From the NCBI GenBank assembly GCA_023424355.1, contig JAFAEA010000072.1, positions 1-8,740 of the forward strand: a stretch of 8,740 bases of DNA. The letters run 5' to 3'. Position numbers and translations under genes: made by a program. Of this stretch, positions 1 through 7,152 are shown in pieces; position 1 is the stretch's first letter; each line of letters begins with the position of its first letter. The DNA comes from Chloroflexota bacterium. Its GTDB lineage: Bacteria > Chloroflexota > Chloroflexia > Thermomicrobiales > UBA6265. A model generated the notes under the pieces. It had not been told where the DNA came from, did no database searches, and saw only the letters and a list, made by a program, of their open reading frames with translations.

Positions 1-28
1 ATGGCTTTGTGTACAGGGTGCAATATTC

Positions 29-955
29 ATGGTCGATCTCGGACAAGCCCCAACCAGTCTGCAAATCGCCACTTGCCCTGTGAATTGGAACAATAACGAT
101 CTCGAGAACTGGCGCCCCGTAACACCATTCCCGGCTCTGCTGGATGAAATGAAATCTGCCGGCTACACAGCCACCGAGTTCGATGCCTCATTCGGATCCG
201 ATGTCGATGTGGTGACTTCGGCACTCGAATCACGTGGGATGCAGCTCACTGGTAGCTATGAGTGGGTCGATTTTCTGGAAGGCGGAGATGTTGTTGCCTT
301 CTACGACACATTTAGGCCGATGATGCAGTTCCTCTCTCAGATCAATTGTCCAAACCTGATCGTGTCCGATCCGCTTCGCCCTCATCGAATCGCGATGGCT
401 GGTCGTGTTCCGGCGGATGGCTCCGCCTCGCTCGATGACGCATCGGTCCAGCAGATCGCGGCTGGCGTCCACACACTCGCGGGGATTGCTTGCGAGTACG
501 GTCTGCGCGTTCGGTATCACAACCATGTTGGTTCATGGATTGAAGCGCCCCACGAAGTCGATGCGTTACTGCAGCATCTCGACCTTTCGCAGGCAGATCT
601 CTGTTTTGATACCGGCCATTATGCCTATGGTGGCGGGATACCCAGCCATTTCATTGAATCTCACATGGATGCAATCGGCTATTTGCACCTCAAGGATGTC
701 GATACCGATGCGGTGGAAGATGCCCGTACCAGAGAACTCACTTTTCTGGCGGCTCTGCGCGAGATCGTCTTCGCGCCCATAGGCACTGGTACCGCCGATA
801 TCCCTGCGATTCTCGGCACCCTGACTTCTGCCGGCTACGGCGGTTGGGTTGTGGTGGAGCAGGACACCTGCGCCGGTGACTCCACCACTGCGGCGCGACA
901 GAATCTGGCATTCATCAATAACTGGTTGAATATGCACTCCAAGGCAGCGAGGTAA
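29..955 (+). CDS. iolE: IolE-like inosose dehydratase (xylose isomerase-like TIM barrel)
   Basis: The 308-residue protein resembles the sugar phosphate isomerase/epimerase TIM-barrel family, closest by eye to IolE, which dehydrates 2-keto-myo-inositol to 3D-(3,5/4)-trihydroxycyclohexane-1,2-dione in the cytoplasm with a divalent metal. Visible hallmarks are an N-terminal strand with CPVNWNNNDL (residues 16-25; IolE proteins have a similar APINW-N-D motif), YHNHVGSW at 163-170, FDTGHYAYGGG at 193-203, HLKD at 220-223, GTGTADIPAIL at 252-262 and VVVEQD at 274-279. D194, H197, H220 and E277 are plausible metal or substrate ligands. It lies 3 nt before the transketolase subunit and belongs to the iol operon. 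The frame is open to the left window edge, so a start further upstream is possible; ATG 29 is chosen because the barrel begins about ten residues later. An IolI/IolO-type isomerase or another sugar epimerase is the alternative. The iol neighbours favour IolE. Confidence 0.75.
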   Translation: MVDLGQAPTSLQIATCPVNWNNNDLENWRPVTPFPALLDEMKSAGYTATEFDASFGSDVDVVTSALESRGMQLTGSYEWVDFLEGGDVVAFYDTFRPMMQFLSQINCPNLIVSDPLRPHRIAMAGRVPADGSASLDDASVQQIAAGVHTLAGIACEYGLRVRYHNHVGSWIEAPHEVDALLQHLDLSQADLCFDTGHYAYGGGIPSHFIESHMDAIGYLHLKDVDTDAVEDARTRELTFLAALREIVFAPIGTGTADIPAILGTLTSAGYGGWVVVEQDTCAGDSTTAARQNLAFINNWLNMHSKAAR

Positions 956-958
956 TCT

Positions 959-1834
959 ATGACCACAACGTCTCAAATGGTACGCGAATCCCGATCGGTT
1001 CCAGAGTTGGAATCCCTTTCGCGGCAGGCTCGCCGCCTGATCCTGCAATCAGTCCACACCGCCGGCGCCGGGCATATCGGAGGGCCGCTTTCGGTGACGG
1101 ATATCCTCGTATCGCTCTATTTCACCGAGTTGCGCGTGGATCCAAATGATCCGGGGAACGCTCAGCGGGATCGCATCATCCTGAGCAAGGGGCACTCATC
1201 AATCGCCTTGTACACCGTGATGGCATTGCGAGGTTATTTGCCGATTGAGGAACTCGCGACGTTTGATCAGATTGACTCCCGCCTGCAAGGCCACCCGGAT
1301 GTGACATCGCTGCCCGGGTTGGATGCTTCCACCGGCTCGCTTGGGCATGGGCTCTCAGTCGGACTGGGTATGTCACTTGGTGCTCGCCTCAGTGGCGAGG
1401 ACTTCCACACGTGGGTAATCCTCGGCGATGGTGAGATCCAGGAAGGACAAATCTGGGAGGCGGCATTCGTCGCCGCCCGTTACAAACTGGCGAATCTCAC
1501 CGCGATTGTCGATGCCAACGATCTGCCCCAGTTCGGGTGGCCGGATCCTTCGGGTCACACACGCGATATGGCTTACGACGATCCTGCAGCAAAATTCCGG
1601 GCATTTGGCTGGAATGTCATCGAGACCGATGGGCATTCCCATTCCGCGCTGCAGCAAGCCTGGCGAGATGCCATGGCGTTCACGGATGGCCCCACCTGCA
1701 TCATCGCGAAGACGGTGAAAGGAAAGGGCGTTTCTTATATGGAAGGCAACTATCTCTGGCACGCCCAGGTGCCCACTGCTGAAGACCTGGAAACAGCCGC
1801 CATCGAGCTCGCCGACCCGGAGGTGGAGTCATGA
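959..1834 (+). CDS. Transketolase, N-terminal (TPP-binding) subunit
   Basis: This 291-residue protein corresponds to the N-terminal, pyrophosphate-binding domain of a transketolase that is split over two genes. It would bind thiamine diphosphate and Mg at the interface with the next gene's product and transfer two-carbon ketol units between sugars. Visible motifs are GHIGGPLS (38-45), SKGHSS (76-81), GHPD (111-114), STGSLGHGLS (124-133) and the TPP signature GDGEIQEGQIWEA (156-168), with the metal-binding Asn at N187 in VDANDLPQ. The segment KGKGVSYMEGN (253-263) followed by WHA (267-269) is the usual domain end. The length is normal for a split subunit. ATG 959 follows GAGGT (949-953), which overlaps the iolE stop codon. 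The reading frame overlaps the C-terminal subunit by 4 nt (ATGA), as expected for a one-to-one complex. Donor and acceptor sugars cannot be read from the sequence; the inositol setting is discussed in the findings. Confidence 0.93.
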   Translation: MTTTSQMVRESRSVPELESLSRQARRLILQSVHTAGAGHIGGPLSVTDILVSLYFTELRVDPNDPGNAQRDRIILSKGHSSIALYTVMALRGYLPIEELATFDQIDSRLQGHPDVTSLPGLDASTGSLGHGLSVGLGMSLGARLSGEDFHTWVILGDGEIQEGQIWEAAFVAARYKLANLTAIVDANDLPQFGWPDPSGHTRDMAYDDPAAKFRAFGWNVIETDGHSHSALQQAWRDAMAFTDGPTCIIAKTVKGKGVSYMEGNYLWHAQVPTAEDLETAAIELADPEVES

Positions 1835-2787
1835 GTACCAACGAAATAGCCATGCGTGATGCCTGGGGACAAGGGCTCGTGGATCTCGGCGCCATCCATG
1901 AAAATCTCGTCGTTCTGGATGGCGATCTTGCCAACTCCACCAAGGCCGATATGTTCCAGGCGGCTTATCCCAATCGATTCTTCGAGATGGGAATAGCCGA
2001 GCAGAACATGCTCGGAGTCGCGGCCGGTCTGGCTTCCACCGGTTACGTACCGTGGATCAGCACATTTGCTGCATTCCTCGCCAAACGCGCGTTAGATCAG
2101 ATTCGTCTGGTGATCGCTCAACCGGGATTGAACGTAAAAATGGCCGGATCATATTCCGGCATTCTCACCGGCAAAACCGGCAAGACCCACCAGTCGGTTG
2201 AAGATATTGCCATCTTCCGCGCCATGCCGCATGTGGTGACCATCGCTCCGGCGGACGAGGTCGAATTGCGACAGGCGATGGCGGCGATGATGAACGACGA
2301 TCGCCCAACATATCTGCGCCTGACCCGGGATCCGAGCCCGACGATCTTCGATGACTCCTACCAATTTCAGATCGGCAAGGCCGTGCTGCTGAGAGATGGT
2401 GCCGATATCGGCATCGTCAGTACCGGAGTGCAAACCGTGCGTGCGCTGGCCGCCGCCGATCTGCTGGCAGCGAAGGGGATTAGCGCATCGGTACTCCACG
2501 TGCCTACGCTGAAGCCACTTGATACCGAGGCAATTGTCGCCGTCGCGGAGCGAACCAACGCCATCGTAACTGCCGAGGATCACTCGGTCATCGGTGGGCT
2601 CGGCAGCGCCGTTGCCGAGACGCTGGCCGAGCATCGGCCGACCAGAATGCGACGCATTGGCCTGCAGGATACCTTTGGCGAATCCGGCCCGAACGACGCA
2701 ATCTTGCAGAAATACGGATTGACTCCAGAACACATTGTCGAGGCCGTTGCCGACCTCCTTGCCCTTCATGCGGTGAAGACACAATGA
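1831..2787 (+). CDS. Transketolase, C-terminal (pyrimidine-binding) subunit
   Basis: The 318-residue protein holds the pyrimidine-binding and C-terminal domains of the split transketolase. The catalytic Glu that activates the TPP aminopyrimidine is E57 in GIAEQNM (54-60). Further landmarks are TGKTGKTHQSVED (113-125), YLRLTRDP (161-168) and a C-terminal domain with AEDHSVIGGLGSA (248-260) and DTFGESGP (280-287). By hand alignment from memory to yeast transketolase, the phosphate-contacting residues R359, S386 and R528 match R9, S36 and R166. Yeast H469 and D477 appear as Y108 and T116. Such changes occur in split transketolases and may mark altered substrate use. GGAGG at 1819-1823 lies 7 nt before the ATG, which overlaps the previous stop. 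The stop codon overlaps the iolG start by 4 nt. A 1-deoxyxylulose-5-phosphate synthase is ruled out by the split arrangement and overall motif pattern. Confidence 0.93.
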   Translation: MSTNEIAMRDAWGQGLVDLGAIHENLVVLDGDLANSTKADMFQAAYPNRFFEMGIAEQNMLGVAAGLASTGYVPWISTFAAFLAKRALDQIRLVIAQPGLNVKMAGSYSGILTGKTGKTHQSVEDIAIFRAMPHVVTIAPADEVELRQAMAAMMNDDRPTYLRLTRDPSPTIFDDSYQFQIGKAVLLRDGADIGIVSTGVQTVRALAAADLLAAKGISASVLHVPTLKPLDTEAIVAVAERTNAIVTAEDHSVIGGLGSAVAETLAEHRPTRMRRIGLQDTFGESGPNDAILQKYGLTPEHIVEAVADLLALHAVKTQ

Positions 2788-3815
2788 ATACGAAACCTCG
2801 AGTTGCTTTGATTGGGTGCGGGAGAATCGGCCAGGTGCACGCACGCACCCTCGCAATGGTGCGAGATCTTTGTGATTTCGCGATCGTGGCGGATTATGCT
2901 CCGGCCGCTGCCGAGCAAACGGCTGCAGCTTTTGGAGTGGCGAAATGGACTGCCGATGGTGCCGCTGCCATCTCAGATCCATCGATTGATGCGGTCATAA
3001 TTGCTTCATCGACAGATACGCATGCGCCCTACATTGAACTCGCCGCGCAGCACGGAAAAGACATCTTCACCGAGAAACCAATCGCACTCGATCTTGAATC
3101 GACGGATCGTGCACTCAATGTGGCCGAAGCCACTGGTGTCCGCCTTCAGGTCGGCTTCCAGCGCCGTTTCGATCCCGGTTATTCCGCGGCCAAATCAGCG
3201 ATTGAACGAGGTGAGCTGGGGGCGATCGAAATGATCCACGATGTCATGCGCGATCCAACACCGCCGCCCGCATCGTATGTGGCGCAATCCGGTGGGCTTT
3301 ATCGCGACATGGCCATTCACAACTTCGATTCCGTGCGGTGGTTGATGGGGGAGGAGCCAGTTGAGATCTTCGCCATGGCCAGCGCCCTCGTGAGCGATGA
3401 TATCCGCGCCGCTCACGATGTCGATACCAGCATCGTTTCGATGAAGTTCGGATCCGGAGCCATTGCCAGTATCGAAAACAGCCGGCGTTCCGGCTTCGGC
3501 TATGATGTGCGCACGGAGATCTTTGGTTCGGAAGGCGGCTTGATGGTGGGCGAATCGCGCGATTTGCCGATTCGTCGGTACACATCCGTCGGCGTGATCG
3601 AAGATCATCAGTACTTTTTCCTGGAGCGATTCCGCGAGGCCTATCGCCTGGAACTAGTGTCGTTCCTCTCTGCGATTCGCGCCGATCAACCGGTGGCAGT
3701 CAATGGTAGCGATGGTAGGGCCGCACTGCGGCTGGCCGTAGCCGCCGAGGAATCGTTGAGAACCGGAGCACCGGTATCGCTACAGAGTACGGAGGTTTCC
3801 TATGCCAAATCCTGA
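2784..3815 (+). CDS. iolG: Inositol 2-dehydrogenase, Gfo/Idh/MocA family
   Basis: The 343-residue protein is a Gfo/Idh/MocA oxidoreductase, most like IolG, which oxidises myo-inositol to scyllo-inosose with NAD+, the first committed step of the pathway. The Rossmann fold opens with VALIGCGRIGQVHA (7-20). D37 after the second strand fits NAD rather than NADP. The catalytic Lys is K98 in TEKPIALD. The substrate-binding half shows VGFQRRFDPGY (123-133), GGLYRDMAIHNFD (170-182) with D175 and H179 as the expected catalytic Asp and His, and RWLMGEEP (185-192). Many IolG proteins have IHDFD where this one has IHNFD. The ATG sits in an ATGA overlap with the transketolase subunit and has no strong Shine-Dalgarno sequence, suggesting translational coupling. 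The end overlaps iolB by 14 nt. Action on scyllo- or chiro-inositol or another cyclitol cannot be excluded. Confidence 0.85.
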   Translation: MNTKPRVALIGCGRIGQVHARTLAMVRDLCDFAIVADYAPAAAEQTAAAFGVAKWTADGAAAISDPSIDAVIIASSTDTHAPYIELAAQHGKDIFTEKPIALDLESTDRALNVAEATGVRLQVGFQRRFDPGYSAAKSAIERGELGAIEMIHDVMRDPTPPPASYVAQSGGLYRDMAIHNFDSVRWLMGEEPVEIFAMASALVSDDIRAAHDVDTSIVSMKFGSGAIASIENSRRSGFGYDVRTEIFGSEGGLMVGESRDLPIRRYTSVGVIEDHQYFFLERFREAYRLELVSFLSAIRADQPVAVNGSDGRAALRLAVAAEESLRTGAPVSLQSTEVSYAKS

Positions 3816-4695
3816 CGACATGGTCATCAAATCCGCGCAGCCAGAGGGTTCTGGCAACGTGCTGCAGGTGACACCTGAGAGCGCCGGTTGGACGTATGTT
3901 GGGCTGACTGTGGAGCAAATCGCTCCCGGCGAAAGCTGGAGCTACACCGCGGAGCAAGACGAGATCTGTATCGTGCCGCTGCGAGGTAGCGCCAGCATTG
4001 AGAGCAATCACGGGGAGTTCATCGTATCCCGACCAGGAACAATGTTCGATGGCAAGCCAACCTGCCTGTATCTGCCGGTCGGGAGCAGTTTCACTGCTCA
4101 TTCCGAAGAGGGGGCCGAATTCGCGGTGACCGCCTCACGAGCGACACGTGAGTTCCCGGCGAAGCTGATCGAGCCGGATGAGATTGACGTGGAAATTCGC
4201 GGAGCAGGCAATGCCGCCCGCCAGATCAGCCATATCGTGAAGCCCGAGTTTCCTGCCGATAACCTGCTGGTGGTGGAAGTGTTCACACCTTCGGGAAACT
4301 GGAGCAGCTTCCCGCCGCACAAACACGATGTGCAACAGATGCCCCAGGAAGCGATTCTTGAGGAAATTTATTACTACCGCATTCAGCCAAACGATGGCTT
4401 CGCTCTGCAGCGGTTGTACTTCGCCGACGGATCTTTTGATCACGCATGGACCATTCACGATGGCGATCTCCTGCTCGTTCCGGAGGGGTATCACGCCTTC
4501 GCCGTCGCTCACGGATACACCGGCTACTACCTCAATATTCTGGCTGGTCCGGATTCGGTTCGCACCATGCAACCGGCGGATGATCCCGCATATGCGTGGG
4601 TGCGCGGCACCTGGAACGATGATATGAACGCCGGCATGGAATCCTGGAGCGATATCGATGACCGCATCAACGGCGATGCGGGTAAGAGGAAGTAG
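3802..4695 (+). CDS. iolB: 5-deoxy-glucuronate isomerase
   Basis: The 297-residue protein matches IolB, a bicupin metalloenzyme that converts 5-deoxy-D-glucuronate to 5-dehydro-2-deoxy-D-gluconate (DKG), the step after IolD. The C-terminal cupin is very characteristic: VVEVFTPSGNWSSFPPHKHD (157-176) followed by LEEIYYYRIQP (187-197), a DGDLLLVPEGYHAF segment (220-233) and YYLNILAGP (242-250). H173, H175, one of the glutamates E188/E189 and H231 are the likely metal ligands. The N-terminal cupin (about residues 30-115) is diverged and has no evident metal site, as is usual in this family. The length is slightly above the typical 270 or so residues. ATG 3802 is supported by GGAGG at 3791-3795 with a 6-nt spacer. 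The start lies within the last 14 nt of iolG in another frame. Confidence 0.95.
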   Translation: MPNPDDMVIKSAQPEGSGNVLQVTPESAGWTYVGLTVEQIAPGESWSYTAEQDEICIVPLRGSASIESNHGEFIVSRPGTMFDGKPTCLYLPVGSSFTAHSEEGAEFAVTASRATREFPAKLIEPDEIDVEIRGAGNAARQISHIVKPEFPADNLLVVEVFTPSGNWSSFPPHKHDVQQMPQEAILEEIYYYRIQPNDGFALQRLYFADGSFDHAWTIHDGDLLLVPEGYHAFAVAHGYTGYYLNILAGPDSVRTMQPADDPAYAWVRGTWNDDMNAGMESWSDIDDRINGDAGKRK

Positions 4696-4703
4696 GCAAA
4701 TAA

Positions 4704-6572
4704 ATGTCGATTGTTCGGGTTACCGCCGCGCAGGCAATTGTGCGCTATCTGGCCGCGCAGTACACCTCGCGCGATTGTGTGGAGCAGCCACTCTTCGCCG
4801 GTATGTTCGGCATTTTCGGGCATGGGAATGTCACCGGTATGGGGCAGGCGTTGGAACAACACCGCGATTTGCTGACGTACTATCGCCCGCAGAACGAGCA
4901 GGCAATGGTGCACTCGGCAGTTGCCTACGCCAAGGTAAAGAACCGACTCCAAACCTTCGCCTGTACATCCAGTGTGGGGCCGGGCGCCACGAATATGGTG
5001 ACCGGTGCGGCATTGGCCACGGTCAATCGGTTGCCGGTGCTCCTTTTGCCAGGAGATATCTTCGCCAACCGTCGGCCGCATCCAGTTCTGCAGCAATTGG
5101 AGCAACCTTACTCTCAGGACATTAGTGTCAACGATGCCTTCCGCCCGGTATCACGCTACTTCGATCGCATCTATCGACCGGAGCAGCTGCTTTCCTCTCT
5201 GCCGGAAGCCATGCGCGTGCTCACTGACCCCGCCGAGACCGGTGCGGTGACACTGGCCCTGCCGGAGGATGTGCAGACAGAAGCTTTTGATGTGCCAGAA
5301 GCCTTCTTCGAGAAGCGCGTCTGGTATGTGCGCCGTCCATTGCCGGACGAAGACGCATTGGCCGAAGCTGCAGCCATGATCGCAGCCGCGAAGAAGCCGA
5401 TCATCATCAGTGGCGGTGGCGCCATCTATTCGGATGCGAGCGAAAGCCTGCAGGCCTTTGCATCATCTCAATCGATCCCGGTGACCGAAACGCAGGCCGG
5501 CAAGGGCATAACCCCCTGGGACGATACCTGGAACGCTGGACCCATCGGCGCCAATGGCGGAACTGCGGCCAACAGGCTCGCTGCCGATGCCGATCTCGTT
5601 ATCGCAGTTGGCACGAGACTCGGCGACTTCGCGACCTCGTCCAAATCCGCATTCCAGAATCCGGATGTGCAGTTCATCGGTATCAACATCGCCGGTATGG
5701 ATGCCTACAAAATGGGGGCACTCTCGCTCGTCGGCGATGCCCGAGCAACGCTGGATGCACTGCAGGAGTTGTTACCGACCGGGGCAGGGGAGCGCGAAGA
5801 ATACGCGAAGGAGGTTGCCTCGCTCAAGCAGGAATGGAACTCACTCGTTGATGAGCAGCGAGCCCCGAATGACCGAAGCGTGATGACGCAGGCGCAAGTG
5901 ATTGGCATGGTGAATGATGCCGCCGAGGCAGCCGATACTGTGGTCTGTGCCGCTGGCGGCATGCCGGGCGATTTGCTCAAGCTTTGGCGCACCGTCTCTC
6001 CCAAGGGATACCACGTTGAGTACGGATTCTCGTGCATGGGGTACGAAATCGCCGGCGGACTCGGAGTAAAAATGGCCTCACCAGATTCCGATGCATTCGT
6101 GATGGTTGGCGACGGCTCGTACCTGATGCTGCACACCGAGATTGTCACCGCTGTGCAGGAGAGTCTGAAGCTGATCATCGTGCTGGTGGATAATGGTGGC
6201 TTCCAGTGCATTCGCGGTTTGCAGATGTCCTCCGGATCGCCATCGTTCGGCAATGAACTGCGATTCCGGGATCCCGCATCCGGCACACTTTCCGGCGAGT
6301 ATGTTCCGGTCGATTTCGTGCGCAATGCCGAATCGCTCGGTGCGCGAGCGATTTCTGCCAATAATGCCGAAGATCTGCGTGCCGCGTTGCAGGAGGCGAA
6401 GTCTGAAACCCGCACGACGCTTGTGTATGTGCAGGTCGATCCGGATGAACGCGTGCCGAATTACGAAGGTTGGTGGGACGTGCCCATCGCCGAGGTGAGC
6501 GAAGAGGAATCGGTGAATTCCACCCGCGCGCAATACGAGAAGGATCTGCAGAAGCAACGCTGGTTTGGATAG
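4704..6572 (+). CDS. iolD: 3D-(3,5/4)-trihydroxycyclohexane-1,2-dione acylhydrolase
   Basis: The 622-residue protein is IolD, a TPP-dependent enzyme of the acetolactate synthase/pyruvate oxidase superfamily that opens the ring of the IolE product to give 5-deoxy-glucuronate. The N-terminal pyrimidine domain shows GIFGHGNVTGMG (36-47) and RPQNEQAMVHSA (61-72), with E65 as the cofactor-activating Glu. SSVGPGATNMVTGAA (89-103) and LLPGDIFANRRPHPVLQQ (114-131) follow and are typical of IolD. The central domain includes KKPIIISGGGA (230-240). The C-terminal TPP domain has MVGDGSYLMLHTEI (467-480) with the metal-binding Asn at N497 in VDNGGF, and the characteristic end NYEGWWDVPIAEVS (586-599). It starts 8 nt after iolB; GAGGA at 4686-4690 is rather distant (13 nt), so translation may depend partly on coupling. 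It is the last gene of the operon and converges on the opposite-strand phosphatase gene. Confidence 0.95.
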   Translation: MSIVRVTAAQAIVRYLAAQYTSRDCVEQPLFAGMFGIFGHGNVTGMGQALEQHRDLLTYYRPQNEQAMVHSAVAYAKVKNRLQTFACTSSVGPGATNMVTGAALATVNRLPVLLLPGDIFANRRPHPVLQQLEQPYSQDISVNDAFRPVSRYFDRIYRPEQLLSSLPEAMRVLTDPAETGAVTLALPEDVQTEAFDVPEAFFEKRVWYVRRPLPDEDALAEAAAMIAAAKKPIIISGGGAIYSDASESLQAFASSQSIPVTETQAGKGITPWDDTWNAGPIGANGGTAANRLAADADLVIAVGTRLGDFATSSKSAFQNPDVQFIGINIAGMDAYKMGALSLVGDARATLDALQELLPTGAGEREEYAKEVASLKQEWNSLVDEQRAPNDRSVMTQAQVIGMVNDAAEAADTVVCAAGGMPGDLLKLWRTVSPKGYHVEYGFSCMGYEIAGGLGVKMASPDSDAFVMVGDGSYLMLHTEIVTAVQESLKLIIVLVDNGGFQCIRGLQMSSGSPSFGNELRFRDPASGTLSGEYVPVDFVRNAESLGARAISANNAEDLRAALQEAKSETRTTLVYVQVDPDERVPNYEGWWDVPIAEVSEEESVNSTRAQYEKDLQKQRWFG

Positions 6573-6597
6573 CCATCGCCGGAGATGAGAAAGAGGA

Positions 6598-6629
6598 GCA
6601 GGCGAGGTTAGTATTCCCAGCCCGCCTGC
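6598..6629. terminator. Possible weak hairpin at the convergent junction
   Basis: Perfect 7-bp arms GCAGGCG (6598-6604) and CGCCTGC (6623-6629) enclose an 18-nt loop between the convergent iolD and phosphatase genes. The right arm and most of the loop lie in the last codons of the phosphatase gene. There is no U-run on the + strand; on the - strand a pyrimidine-rich stretch (TCCTCTTTCTC) follows the stem. It might help end transcription from the right, but the long loop makes this weak. No better terminator is visible in the 35-nt gap between the genes. Confidence 0.25.
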
Positions 6630-7141
6630 CAGTCTCCTTGTTTGCGCCAGTCGTTAGCGATCGCTTCTTCCCAACTCATGCCACGCAGAATGACATCCAT
6701 TGCGAGTTGCGGTGCCTGATGCGAAACGATGGCAATGTGGTTCCCATCGAACAGGTTTTGCGCGTCGTCCAGAAAGCTGCGAACTCGTTGTTCGACATCC
6801 AGATAGCATTCGCCTCCTGGATAGGAAGTTTCGATAAAGTCCTGCTCACGCTCCATCTTGAACGTCGTGGCAAGCGTCCCATCGAAATCGCCGTAGTTGC
6901 ATTCGCGCAATCGCCAATCGAGGAACACCGGCAGGGTATCGCCGAAGAACAGTTCGGTTGTTTGGCGTGCTCGCTGCAGATCGGAAGAAAACACCGCATC
7001 GAAACCCCTCGCCCGGAGATCGGGCGCCAGCAACTCTGCCCGAGCGATACCTTTGTCGGATAGCTCTCCTGGTAGCCAACCGGTGGCGATCCCGGATTCG
7101 TTGTCCGTTGTGATGGAGTGGACAAAATAGGTGATCTTCAA
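6608..7141 (-). CDS. Histidine phosphatase-like protein without the RHG arginine
   Basis: The 177-residue protein belongs to the histidine phosphatase (phosphoglycerate mutase-like) superfamily. It contains GWLPGELSDKG (21-31), FSSDLQRARQT (51-61), RLRECNYGDFDG (77-88) with the general-acid candidate E80, and IVSHQAPQ (138-145) with the second catalytic His at H141. The N-terminal motif is YFVHSITTDN instead of a canonical V-RHGET--N motif: the nucleophile His aligns with H8, but the preceding Arg is Val and the Gly and Glu are replaced. I recall a related subfamily with HS-x-T/S-x-DN at this place in actinobacteria, so this may be a defined group rather than decay. The substrate is unknown. 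The start is TTG at 7141, supported by GAGGG (7148-7152) six nt upstream, which overlaps the stop of the membrane protein gene. An ATG at 7146 is out of frame and stops after two codons. It very probably forms an operon with the FUSC-type gene. Confidence 0.82.
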   Translation of the reverse strand: MKITYFVHSITTDNESGIATGWLPGELSDKGIARAELLAPDLRARGFDAVFSSDLQRARQTTELFFGDTLPVFLDWRLRECNYGDFDGTLATTFKMEREQDFIETSYPGGECYLDVEQRVRSFLDDAQNLFDGNHIAIVSHQAPQLAMDVILRGMSWEEAIANDWRKQGDWQAGWEY

Positions 7142-7147
7142 GACATA

Positions 7148-7152
7148 CCCTC
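7148..7152 (-). promoter_or_regulatory. Shine-Dalgarno GAGGG deciding the TTG start
   Basis: On the minus strand the stop of the FUSC-type gene reads into TGAGGG, so GAGGG overlaps the stop codon. A 6-nt spacer leads to TTG at 7141, the only credible start before the HS-x-TTDN motif. The overlap suggests that ribosomes ending the upstream gene reinitiate here. Confidence 0.7.

Noticed and set aside
1..96. Small frame from ATG 1 (31 codons) upstream of and overlapping iolE
   Set aside because: It overlaps iolE in another frame, has no visible ribosome binding site in the window and no recognisable product.
2149..2982. Long minus-strand open frame (277 codons) across the transketolase C-subunit and the iolG start
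   Set aside because: It is antisense to strongly conserved enzymes, shows no recognisable motif, and is the kind of shadow frame expected in GC-rich coding DNA.
5705..6415. Minus-strand open frame of 236 codons inside iolD
   Set aside because: It is antisense to the conserved TPP domain of IolD, has a Ser/Ala-rich composition without domains, and no ribosome binding site context was found.
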